From: Dehalococcoidia bacterium UBA2160
Lineage (GTDB): Bacteria > Chloroflexota > Dehalococcoidia > Lucifugimonadales > UBA1123
Reading direction: 5' to 3'
DNA: 14,190 bases
Assembly: GCA_002328865.1 (NCBI GenBank)
Contig: DCWO01000092.1
Location: forward strand, 1-14,190
Shown: positions 6,689-13,818 of the stretch, piece by piece
How the letters are laid out: every line of letters begins with the position of its first letter
Position numbering within the stretch: position 1 is the stretch's first letter
Translations under genes and position numbers: made by a program
Notes under the pieces: model-generated
The model's input: only the letters and a program-made list of their open reading frames with translations
Databases searched by the model: none
What the model was told of the DNA's origin: nothing

Positions 6689-7450
6689 ATGGACCTTGGA
6701 CTGTCAGGAAAAGTCGCATTCGTTACCGGCGCGGGCCATGGAATCGGCAGGGCGTTCTCACTGACGTATGCGGGCGAGGGCGCCGCAGTTGCAATCGCGG
6801 ACATCAACGTGGAGTGGGCAGAGGGTGTTGCCGACGAGATTGTGCAGGGCGGCGGGCGCGCTCTAGCGATCGCGTGCGACGTTAGCGACTCCGCGCAGGT
6901 GAACGCTGCCGTCGAACGAACAGTCGGCGAATTCGGTCAGATCGATATCCTGGTGAACGACGCGGTCAGTCCGATCCTCACTGGCACGCTCGAGGAGCTC
7001 GACGACGAGGCCTGGGACGACAACTTTCGCATCAACGTCAAAGGCGGATTCTACTGCATTAAAGCCGTCGCGCCCCTGATGAAAGAGCGACGTTACGGCA
7101 AGATTGTCAACATGGCGTCGGTTGTCGGACGTCGAGGCTCGGCGCCTCCGACATCGGCTGCGTACGCTGCATCGAAAGGCGCCATCATCGCCATGACCGC
7201 CTCGGCTGCGCGAGAGCTCGGGCCGTACAACGTCAACGTGAACGCCATCGCCCCGGGCCAGATCGATACGCCAAGGTGGCGCAACGCCCGTACGCCGGAT
7301 CAAATCGAAGCCACGGTGCAGAGCACCGCCGTCAAACGTTTGGGCCAGCCCGAGGACCTGACCGGGCTGGCGATGCTCCTGAGCTCGGACGTCTCGTCGT
7401 TCATCACGGGCCAAACGATCACTGCCGACGGCGGAGCGCTGTGCATGTAG
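6689..7450 (+). CDS. Short-chain dehydrogenase/reductase (classical SDR)
   Basis: The 253-residue protein starts at ATG 6689, behind AGGAAGGAG; a longer upstream frame is an antisense-like extension through the previous gene. The Rossmann loop TGAGHGIG spans residues 13-20, followed by CDV (63-65), Asn115, Ser144 in NMASVVG, and Tyr159-Lys163 in YAASK. The C-terminus has the usual FITGQTITADGG. The motif normally written NNAG reads NDAV (90-93), an uncommon change next to the cofactor. All catalytic residues are kept, so an active NAD(P)-dependent alcohol or 3-hydroxyacyl dehydrogenase is likely. It ends eight bases before the mutase start, which implies co-transcription. Confidence 0.93.
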   Translation: MDLGLSGKVAFVTGAGHGIGRAFSLTYAGEGAAVAIADINVEWAEGVADEIVQGGGRALAIACDVSDSAQVNAAVERTVGEFGQIDILVNDAVSPILTGTLEELDDEAWDDNFRINVKGGFYCIKAVAPLMKERRYGKIVNMASVVGRRGSAPPTSAAYAASKGAIIAMTASAARELGPYNVNVNAIAPGQIDTPRWRNARTPDQIEATVQSTAVKRLGQPEDLTGLAMLLSSDVSSFITGQTITADGGALCM

Positions 7451-7458
7451 AGGACCTT

Positions 7459-9051
7459 ATGGAAGACCGCAAGAAGCAGTTCAAGACCGTCTCGGGATTC
7501 CCGGTGGAACGCGCCTATACGCGGGGGCGCCTGGCCTCGGACGAGGTTGGGCGAGACCAGGGCATGCCCGGGGAGTACCCGTTCCTCAGAGGCATACACG
7601 CCAGCGGGTATCGGGGCCGGCTCTGGACTATGCGCATGTTCGCCGGCTACGGCACTGCCGAAGAGACCAACCGGAGATTCAAGTATCTGCTCGAGCAGGG
7701 GCAGACGGGTCTCAGCGTGGCGTTTGACCTGCCCACGCTCTATGGTTACGACACCGACGACCCGCCCGCGCACGGGGAGTTTGGCAGGTGCGGCGTGGCC
7801 ATATCGTCCCTGGCCGACATGGAGGTGTTGCTCGACGGCATCCCGTTGGACGAGGTCTCGACTTCGATGACGATCAACGCGCCCGCGGCGATCATCTGGG
7901 CCATGTACATTGCGGTGGCCCAGGAGCGCGGGATTGCTATCGAATCGCTGAGCGGCACCATCCAGAACGACATACTCAAAGAGTACACTGCGCAGAACGA
8001 GTACATCTTCCCCGTCGAGCCGTCGATGCGGCTCGTGGTCGACACTATCGAGTACGCTTCGAAGCACCTGCCTCGATGGAATCCGATCAGCATAAGCGGC
8101 TATCACATTCGAGAGGCGGGGGCCAACGCAGTCCAGGAGCTGGCGTTCACTCTGGCCGACGGCTTCGAGTACGTCAACGCGTGCAGGGACCGTGGTCTGG
8201 ATGTCGACGCGTTCGCGCCCAGGCTCAGCTTCTTTTTCGCCGTCCACCAGGACTTCTTCGAGGAGATCGCCAAGTTCCGGGCGGCCCGTCGCATCTGGGC
8301 ACGGGAGATGCGGGAGCGGTTTGACGCCAAACAAGAGCGCTCTTGGTGGCTGCGGACCCACGCCCAGACGGCTGGCGCGACCCTTACGTCGCAGCAGCCG
8401 GAGAACAACGTCGTGCGGGTCGCCATTCAAGCCCTGGCCGCAGCCCTGAGCGGCGTGCAATCGCTGCACACCAACGGCAAGGACGAGGCCCTGGCTCTGC
8501 CGAGTGAGGAGTCGGCCCGGTTAGCGCTGCGGACGCAGCAGATCATCGCTCACGAGCCTGGCGTGGCTGACACCGTCGACCCACTGGGAGGCAGTTACTA
8601 CCTGGAGTGGTTGACCGATCGTCTGGAAGAGGAAGCGTACCGGTACTTCCGACGCATCGAGAATCTGGGCGGAGTGCGTCGGGCGATCGAAAACGGCTTC
8701 TTCGTGCAGGAGATAGCCGACGCCGCGTCGCTGTACCAACGCGAACTCGACGACCAGGAGCGCGTGGCGGTCGGCGTCAACGCCTACGTCAGCGACGAGG
8801 AGAGTCCCATCCCACTCCAGGAGATCGACCCTGACGGCCAGCACCGTCACCTCGAGCGGTTGAACAGGGTGAGGGCAGAGCGCGACGGCGACGAAGTTGC
8901 GGCCGTCCTCGACCGTCTGCGTCAGGCCGCTGCCGGGGACGACAACATGATGCCGTCCATACTAGACGCGGTGAAAGCCTATGCCACCCTCGGCGAGATG
9001 ATGCAGGTGTTGCGAGGCGAATGGGGCGAATACCAGGCCTCGTGGTTCTAG
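7459..9051 (+). CDS. Isobutyryl-/methylmalonyl-CoA mutase large subunit
   Basis: The 530-residue protein is the catalytic TIM-barrel subunit of a split B12-dependent acyl-CoA mutase. I chose ATG 7459, behind AGAGGA, over the GTG at 7441 that would overlap the SDR gene. Landmarks are GEYPFLRGIHASGYRGR (38-54), TMRMFAGYGTAEETN (57-71), GQTGLSVAFDLPTL (81-94), GTIQNDILKEY (166-176), ISGYHIREAGA (212-222) and VADTVDPLGGSYY. Tyr215 and His216 match the catalytic Tyr243 and His244 of Propionibacterium methylmalonyl-CoA mutase with a constant offset of 28. By the same offset, Tyr89 is replaced by Phe61 and Arg207 by Gln179, the pair known from isobutyryl-CoA mutase. There is no C-terminal DxHxxG cobalamin domain, so it needs a separate small subunit, which is absent from this window. 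Confidence 0.92.
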   Translation: MEDRKKQFKTVSGFPVERAYTRGRLASDEVGRDQGMPGEYPFLRGIHASGYRGRLWTMRMFAGYGTAEETNRRFKYLLEQGQTGLSVAFDLPTLYGYDTDDPPAHGEFGRCGVAISSLADMEVLLDGIPLDEVSTSMTINAPAAIIWAMYIAVAQERGIAIESLSGTIQNDILKEYTAQNEYIFPVEPSMRLVVDTIEYASKHLPRWNPISISGYHIREAGANAVQELAFTLADGFEYVNACRDRGLDVDAFAPRLSFFFAVHQDFFEEIAKFRAARRIWAREMRERFDAKQERSWWLRTHAQTAGATLTSQQPENNVVRVAIQALAAALSGVQSLHTNGKDEALALPSEESARLALRTQQIIAHEPGVADTVDPLGGSYYLEWLTDRLEEEAYRYFRRIENLGGVRRAIENGFFVQEIADAASLYQRELDDQERVAVGVNAYVSDEESPIPLQEIDPDGQHRHLERLNRVRAERDGDEVAAVLDRLRQAAAGDDNMMPSILDAVKAYATLGEMMQVLRGEWGEYQASWF

Positions 9052-9214
9052 GCGCCACGGGCTCCGACATCTGTATCAAGCCCGGGTTTGTCGGGTCTTG
9101 GATGAGCCTCAGCCCCATCACAGGAATTCCGGTGGCAAGGTCGGTCACAATTCCCGTGCGACACTCGACGAGGCGGACCGCCACAATTTCGGTGACGAAA
9201 GGAAGACTTGCAAC

Positions 9215-9793
9215 ATGCACAAACTGCTGATGGAGATTCCCGCCAGCCTCGAAACAGAGCGCCTGATCGTAAGGAAATACGAAGAGGGCGACGGGCGGGA
9301 GCTGTTTGCGATGGTGGAGCGCAACAGCAACCGCGAACACCTGAGCGAGAACGCGGAAAACGTGGCGCGGTTGGCAACGGAGACGGACGCCGAGATCATG
9401 GCCCGCGGTCACTCGGCTGACTGGGCCGGACGCCGCAGATTTGTTATGGGCGTCTGGTTGAAGGGCGACGACAAGTATGCCGGCGAGATCTGGATTGAAC
9501 CCGACCGATGGGACGTGCCTTCCTTCCACATCGGGTGGCTCGTGGACGGCGGCTACGAAGGCCAGGGAATTGCGACCGAATCTGCGCGCCGATGTCTCGC
9601 GTTTCTGTTCGACGACCTGAAGGCCCATCGCGTTTCAGCCATCATGCGAGACACGAACCCTCGGAGTCGGAACGTGGCGGAGCGCCTGGGATTCCGTCTG
9701 GAGGGGCATCTGCGGGATTTCCGGGTCGATCACGACAAAAGGTACGGCTTGTTGCATTTCGGCATGCTGAAGACCGAATTCGGCGACGCCTAA
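9215..9793 (+). CDS. GNAT acetyltransferase, RimJ/RimL type
   Basis: The 192-residue protein starts at ATG 9215 behind AAAGGAAG; an upstream TTG would add 39 residues of no family character. It opens with the RimJ/RimL pattern LETERLIVRKYEEGDG (12-26). The acetyl-CoA pyrophosphate loop is GYEGQGIATES (113-123), and NPRSRNVAERLGFRLEGHLRD (148-168) is the conserved C-terminal segment. Substrates range from ribosomal proteins to small metabolites and cannot be predicted here. It lies 163 bases beyond the mutase gene, so co-transcription is uncertain, and it ends six bases from the converging phosphonoacetate-hydrolase-like gene. Confidence 0.9.
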   Translation: MHKLLMEIPASLETERLIVRKYEEGDGRELFAMVERNSNREHLSENAENVARLATETDAEIMARGHSADWAGRRRFVMGVWLKGDDKYAGEIWIEPDRWDVPSFHIGWLVDGGYEGQGIATESARRCLAFLFDDLKAHRVSAIMRDTNPRSRNVAERLGFRLEGHLRDFRVDHDKRYGLLHFGMLKTEFGDA

Positions 9794-9799
9794 CAGCGC

Positions 9800-10933
9800 C
9801 TACGCTCCCAACACGCGTTCGAACACGTAGCGGCCCAGATCGCGGTTCTCGTTGAACTCGAAGCCGTCGAAGTCGCCGTTGTAGCCGATCAAGGGTATGG
9901 CCTGCTCGTGGGCCGACGCGTGGGAGCGCAGTCGAGGCGGCAATCCCTCGCCCAACGGGCCGGACACGTCAGCGGGGCCGAACACGACGTCAGGGCCGCC
10001 GGTTACTACAATGTCGCCGATGCGGTCGTGGTACAGCCTCAGCTTCTCGGCCGCCTCGTCGCGTGTGTATGTGTCCTCGACGCCCTCGGTCGCCCGAAGC
10101 ACGCCCACCGCCTCGTCCAGCCGGTCGCTGTGCTCCGGCGAGAGGTAGATGAACATGCAACCGCCCAAGTTCGAGTGGTGCAGCACGTAGCGGTCCTTGA
10201 TGATCGGGACCTGCTCGCCGTCAATGCCGTGATCCTTGAGCACTTCGGACAGATCGATGAGCCTCGTCTTCCGCGACATGCCGTGGTCCGCGGTGATGAG
10301 CACCGTGACGTCGGGATGGGCGTCGAGCAGATCGCCGATCGCGGTGTCCAAGATCGTGATGTGCTGTTGGGACTCGGGTTCGTCGGGCGCGTAGGTGTGC
10401 ATCGCGAAGTCGGTCGTCGTGATGTAGACGATGTCCGCCGGTTGCTGGGTCATGATGAAGCTGGCGGCCCGGATAGCCCAGCCGTTGACCTCCAGCGAGT
10501 AGATCTCGGGCGGCGCCCCGACTCCGGGGGCGTCCGTCACCCACGACGGGGCTTGCTCGGACGACACCGCGACAGTCGCACCGTCTGACAGCAAAGTCCG
10601 CAGCTTGTCCTTGGACGTCACTAGGATCGACCGTCGGTCCAGCCTCTGGGCAGCCTGGAACATGGTCTCGGCGAGGATGTACTCGGACGACTCCATGTAC
10701 ACCTCTTGTCCGGTTTCCCGTATCTTGCGATAGTTCGAGCTGATCCCGTGAACCGCGGGATAGCTTGCCGTGACCAGCGAGACATTGTTGACGTTTGTCA
10801 CGGAGGGCATCATCGATTTCCCGATCTCAAAGAAGCCTTGCCGTCCGAGCGCGCGGATGTTCGGCGCGTCACAGACGTCGAAGTACTCCGGGTCCAACCC
10901 GTCCACGCAGATCACGACAGTTGTGTCAGGCAT
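9800..10933 (-). CDS. Phosphonoacetate hydrolase-like protein
   Basis: The 377-residue alkaline phosphatase superfamily enzyme starts at an ATG behind GAGGAAGAG. It closely follows the phosphonoacetate hydrolase (PhnA) plan: VVICVDGLDPEY with metal ligand Asp11, MMPSVTNVNNVSLVTA with Thr46 as nucleophile, VHGISSNY (61-68), VTSKDKLRTLL with Lys108 and Lys110 in the place of the substrate-binding lysines, TTDFAMHTYAPDEPE with Asp175 and His179, TADHGM with Asp216 and His217, and SHASAHEQAIPLI with the last histidine ligand (His338 or His342). The known reaction releases acetate and phosphate from phosphonoacetate using two zinc ions. The lysine pair makes this substrate class more likely than a generic phosphodiesterase. 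No other phosphonate genes or transporter are nearby. Confidence 0.82.
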   Translation of the reverse strand: MPDTTVVICVDGLDPEYFDVCDAPNIRALGRQGFFEIGKSMMPSVTNVNNVSLVTASYPAVHGISSNYRKIRETGQEVYMESSEYILAETMFQAAQRLDRRSILVTSKDKLRTLLSDGATVAVSSEQAPSWVTDAPGVGAPPEIYSLEVNGWAIRAASFIMTQQPADIVYITTTDFAMHTYAPDEPESQQHITILDTAIGDLLDAHPDVTVLITADHGMSRKTRLIDLSEVLKDHGIDGEQVPIIKDRYVLHHSNLGGCMFIYLSPEHSDRLDEAVGVLRATEGVEDTYTRDEAAEKLRLYHDRIGDIVVTGGPDVVFGPADVSGPLGEGLPPRLRSHASAHEQAIPLIGYNGDFDGFEFNENRDLGRYVFERVLGA

Positions 10934-11099
10934 ACTCTTCCTCGTTGAGGCTCTTGGTTGAGGGAATCGTTGGAACTGGCGCCAATTCTAACAGAAGCCG
11001 ATTCAGCGGCCTTTCGTTCCATCGGTCTCTTGAGTCCCTTCCTCGACACTTTTCGTATGTGACAATATACGCACGCATCCACCCAACACAGGAAGGTCC

Positions 11100-12371
11100 A
11101 TGGGAGAAGAAAGACGCGGACGCTGGAAACGCTGGCGCGCGCGGATAGGCATCACGCTGCTTCTGGCGGTCCTGATGCTGATCCGCGTCGACAACTTCAA
11201 GTTGACGCCCGTCGAGATCATCGCGTCGGACTACCTGTTCTCGATACCCACCTGGGAGATCCAGAACTTCCCGCGCAAATGGCTCCACGGCCTTTGGGAG
11301 CTCATCCCCGGAAACAAACCTTCACGGGAGGAGCGTCTGGTGATAGTCGACGAATTCCTTCAGACCGCCCGAAAGGTGCAGAAAGAAGAGGACCGCATCG
11401 AAGGCCTCCTGATCCGACGCAACGCCACTCAGGGCTCAGGCGCCGCAACAAAGGCGGAGGCGCCGACCCGGGAGTACCTGGACGAGCTGATCGATCTGCA
11501 CGGAGACCTACAGGGCAGGGCGGAGGAGGCGGTCGAGGCGGAGTTGAGCACGCTGCTGGTCGAGATGGGTTTCTCAACGTGGTTCGGCTTGATCTGGCCG
11601 CCAGTGGACATCCGTTTCGAAGAGCCGCCGACGCTGCTGGTTTTGTCTCCGCGAGATCGGATCAGCCTCACCAGTTCGATTCTTCTCGATTCCGACATCA
11701 AGGGCGTGGACCGTGACGAGATCGAGCAGCAGATCCTGAAAGACCACGATCTGGTCGCGTACGTTGACGATCTTGCCGGGCTGGCGACATACCCGGCGTT
11801 CGTGTCCGACCTGTACACCACCCGGACCGTGATGCGAACCGTCACACACGAGTGGCTGCACTCCTACTTCTTCTTCAAGCCGCTGGGTCAGAACTACCGC
11901 GCGTCGGACGAGATGTTCACGATAAACGAGACCACCGCTGACATCATCGGCCGGGAGCTCGGCGACATCGTCTTCGAGCGGATGGGCGGCGACCTCACTG
12001 TCTCGGCGTCCCGTTACGCTCCCGCCGAGGACAGAAATCCGCAATTCACCAAGGTCATGCGGGACACGCGTAAGAGGGTCGACGAGCTGCTGGCCGAGGG
12101 ATTGATCGAGGAGGCCGAGCAGCACATGCGGGAGCAGCAATGGTTCCTCCGCCTGCGCGGCTACGGGCTCCGAAAGCTCAACCAGGCGTACTTCGCGTTC
12201 CGTGGCCGCTACGCCGAGAGCCCCGCCTCCGTCAGCCCCGTGGGCGACCAGCTCAAAGAGCTCAGAGAGTTGGTCCCCTCAGCCGGCGATTTCATCCGCC
12301 TCATGGCCGAAGTAGGCTCTCTCGGCGAGTTCGAAGCGCTGATTGAGCGGGCAAGGGCCGGCGAGCTCTAG
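11100..12371 (+). CDS. Membrane-anchored HExxH putative metalloprotease
   Basis: The 423-residue protein belongs to no family I recognise by name. Residues 1-15 are strongly basic (RRGRWKRWRAR), followed by one hydrophobic segment (about 16-29), giving an N-in, C-out membrane anchor. A charged, probably coiled region follows (about 75-155), with a short Ala/Gly/Glu insert near 112-122. VTHEWLHSYFF holds a zincin HEWLH motif (His250, Glu251, His254), and INETTADIIGREL places Glu277 23 residues after the second His in a NExxAD context. That is the gluzincin layout (HExxH...NExxAD), so a zinc peptidase acting outside the membrane is likely. The C-terminal third is helical (LLAEGLIEEAEQHM...). 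The start follows AGGAAGG closely. It is transcribed divergently from the gene at 10933, with 166 bases between them and no clear promoter. Confidence 0.75.
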   Translation: MGEERRGRWKRWRARIGITLLLAVLMLIRVDNFKLTPVEIIASDYLFSIPTWEIQNFPRKWLHGLWELIPGNKPSREERLVIVDEFLQTARKVQKEEDRIEGLLIRRNATQGSGAATKAEAPTREYLDELIDLHGDLQGRAEEAVEAELSTLLVEMGFSTWFGLIWPPVDIRFEEPPTLLVLSPRDRISLTSSILLDSDIKGVDRDEIEQQILKDHDLVAYVDDLAGLATYPAFVSDLYTTRTVMRTVTHEWLHSYFFFKPLGQNYRASDEMFTINETTADIIGRELGDIVFERMGGDLTVSASRYAPAEDRNPQFTKVMRDTRKRVDELLAEGLIEEAEQHMREQQWFLRLRGYGLRKLNQAYFAFRGRYAESPASVSPVGDQLKELRELVPSAGDFIRLMAEVGSLGEFEALIERARAGEL

Positions 12372-12500
12372 CGGGCATTTCCAGAAGATCATGGTCGCCT
12401 TGGAGGAGACGATCCATATCATGACAGAGATCGATGATGTGGTCGGCAGCCATGGCGGATGGCCCATCCAACAAGCAATGAGGTGGGGATTACCAGAAGA

Positions 12501-12516
12501 TACGATTGCAATCGTA
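12501..12516. promoter_or_regulatory. Perfect 16-base palindrome
   Basis: TACGATTGCAATCGTA is perfectly self-complementary, with no loop. It lies in the gene-poor stretch between the HExxH gene and the Fic remnant. Its form suits a dimeric regulator binding site, but no intact gene start is adjacent, so it may be a leftover operator or chance. Confidence 0.3.
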
Positions 12517-12534
12517 AACCGCCCATTTCGTCCA

Positions 12535-12798
12535 CTACTGATTCGGCGCCGACCAACCTTTCTTCTGACACAGGGTGTGACTGATTCGCGCCACGGCGGT
12601 TCCGGCCACGCGGCCGTTGCCGTCCTGGAAGGGATGGGTGGCCTCGATCGCCTAGTACCATGCCCGGAAGGTATCCAGGTCTTCCGTAGGCTCGGATGCA
12701 GCTTCGAGATGCTTCATGAGCGCAGGAACGGCTCTGGGAAGTGGTGCGATGTGGGCGCCGATCCGAACCCACACGGAACGCCATTCGCCAGCGAAGTG
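12535..12798 (-). pseudogene. Fic-domain gene fragment with in-frame stop
   Basis: On the minus strand the frame reads HFAGEWRSVWVRIGAHIAPL, PRAVPALMKHLE, then DTFRAWY, a TAG stop (12652-12654), and AIEATHPFQDGNGRVAG. The last part is the Fic active-site motif HPFxDGNGR (12610-12636), and the part before it matches the usual approach (GEWR..V.IG.H..P.P..VP.LM). The stop stands where Glu or Gln is expected. The motif's final Arg is replaced by Gly, and the frame ends about 25 residues later at 12535-12537, far short of a whole Fic domain. Intact Fic proteins transfer AMP or other groups to target proteins, often as toxins. This copy cannot make the enzyme. Confidence 0.75.
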
Positions 12799-12932
12799 CG
12801 ATGGTGACGGTCGATCGCCTCCAGCTCCGATAGTCGCAGCAGGCAGTCCGGATGGGCAGCTGCTTCGGCGGCACACTGACCGGCCAGCTTGTCGTACTCC
12901 CTCAGGAACATGGGGAGTTTGAGCTGCTTGAG
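12798..12932 (-). mobile_element. istB: IS21-type IstB N-terminal fragment
   Basis: In a frame different from the Fic fragment, the minus strand reads LKQLKLPMFLREYDKLAGQ, CAAEAAAHPDCLLRLSELE, AIDRHHR. This matches the N-terminus of IS21 IstB helper ATPases (LK.LKLP..LREYEKLA.QCAAE...H..YLLRL.ELE.IDRERR). The next IstB segments, including the Walker A motif, are missing. The sequence passes straight into the Fic fragment at about 12798. No istA or terminal inverted repeats are visible nearby. It is an insertion-sequence scar of about 45 codons. Confidence 0.75.
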
Positions 12933-13092
12933 TCAGATCCCAGCCAGGCACTGGCACTTGCCGGTTGTGATTGGGTCGAGGAGGCCATCCGGGGACACCA
13001 GGTACGTATCGCTGCCTGAGCAGACAGCATTGGTACAAGTCCTGAATTTTCACACCGACTGGTCCAACGCATCAATCCTCATCTCGCGTTTT
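12933..13092. other. Gene-poor stretch beside IstB remnant
   Basis: No gene can be supported here. Both strands show short frames that look protein-like for 35-55 codons and contradict each other, including a cysteine-containing minus frame (TYLVSPDGLLDP then GKCQC), so neither is called. It is probably more decayed mobile or accessory DNA. Confidence 0.4.
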
Positions 13093-13818
13093 TCATCCGG
13101 TGGAAAGAGCCTTCGACTTCCTAACATAGAAAACGCAATGGTCCACCGGTTTGTAGTCGGTGAAATATATCAATCCGCCCAACTCTCCGCGACCGCCGGT
13201 CTCTATCAGGTCGCACCCGTGTTCCTTCAAGATCTCCAATATCTTCGTTTCTTCGTACAGGAGAAACGCCCGGTCCACACCGAAGACACGGTCGTACACC
13301 GAGATCACGCCACTCCCGTTCTTGAACATCAGCTGCAGGACTCCGCCCGGTTTCAGTACTCGGGAAAGCTCGGGGAGCGTGGTAGCCTTTAGGCTTTCCG
13401 GGTCGATATGTTGGATCACGGCGTTGCACATTACGAAGTCGAAAAAAGTATCGGGAAACGGCAAAGCCTGTCTCAGATCTGCCACGGATACGCGATCGGC
13501 GATCTCGGGGTGGCGACGCTGTGCCTCCAGAATATTGCCTTGGACGGCATCGATTCCCCAGATGTCGAACCCCATACTCCACAAGTGATGAACATCCCGC
13601 GCCCCGGGCCCGCAACCGGCATCCAATCCCTTCCGGCCTGGCGCCAGTTCGACCAGTCGCGCCTGCAGATCCATGTCTCCTTTGAATGCGGGATGGGAGG
13701 TATTGATATACGTAGAACGCACACGCAGGTGGGACACTTCCGAATAGCGCCGGCCGTGGCTCCGGTAGAAATCTTCGGAATAGTCCAAAAAGCCTCCCTC
13801 AGTTTGGCACTCGCTCAT
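13093..13818 (-). CDS. Class I SAM-dependent methyltransferase
   Basis: The 241-residue protein starts at ATG 13818 (minus strand), behind AGGAGAG; a longer frame starting at 13893 lacks a ribosome-binding site. LDAGCGPG (65-72) is motif I, GID (88-90) supplies the acidic residue that binds the SAM ribose, LRQALPFPDTFFDFVMCNAV (115-134) covers motifs II and IV, and LSRVLKPGGVLQLMF (151-165) is the post-motif typical of the Methyltransf_11 group. The N-terminal 50 residues (FLDYSEDFYRSHGRRYSEVS...) may form the substrate lid. Small-molecule methyltransferases of this kind modify lipids, quinones, sugars or natural products; nothing nearby indicates which. It appears to be a single-gene unit. 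Confidence 0.88.
   Translation of the reverse strand: MSECQTEGGFLDYSEDFYRSHGRRYSEVSHLRVRSTYINTSHPAFKGDMDLQARLVELAPGRKGLDAGCGPGARDVHHLWSMGFDIWGIDAVQGNILEAQRRHPEIADRVSVADLRQALPFPDTFFDFVMCNAVIQHIDPESLKATTLPELSRVLKPGGVLQLMFKNGSGVISVYDRVFGVDRAFLLYEETKILEILKEHGCDLIETGGRGELGGLIYFTDYKPVDHCVFYVRKSKALSTG

Noticed and set aside
9077..9101. Possible hairpin after the mutase gene (AAGCCCG with CGGGTCTT).
   Set aside because: The stem needs a bulge and has no T-run after it, so it is not a credible terminator.
8789..9628. Long minus-strand open frame of 279 codons across the mutase end, the gap and the GNAT gene, with a protein-like part around 9060-9200.
   Set aside because: Most of it is antisense to two well-supported genes, and it has no family motif or convincing start. 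The gap portion alone is too short to call a remnant.
12343..12807. Plus-strand frame of 154 codons over the Fic fragment.
   Set aside because: It is the shadow of the minus-strand Fic motif; no family signature or ribosome-binding site.
12854..13020. Plus-strand frame of about 55 codons ending in ALALAGCDWVEEAIRGHQ.
   Set aside because: It looks protein-like but overlaps the IstB remnant in antisense and competes with another open frame on the minus strand; neither can be preferred.
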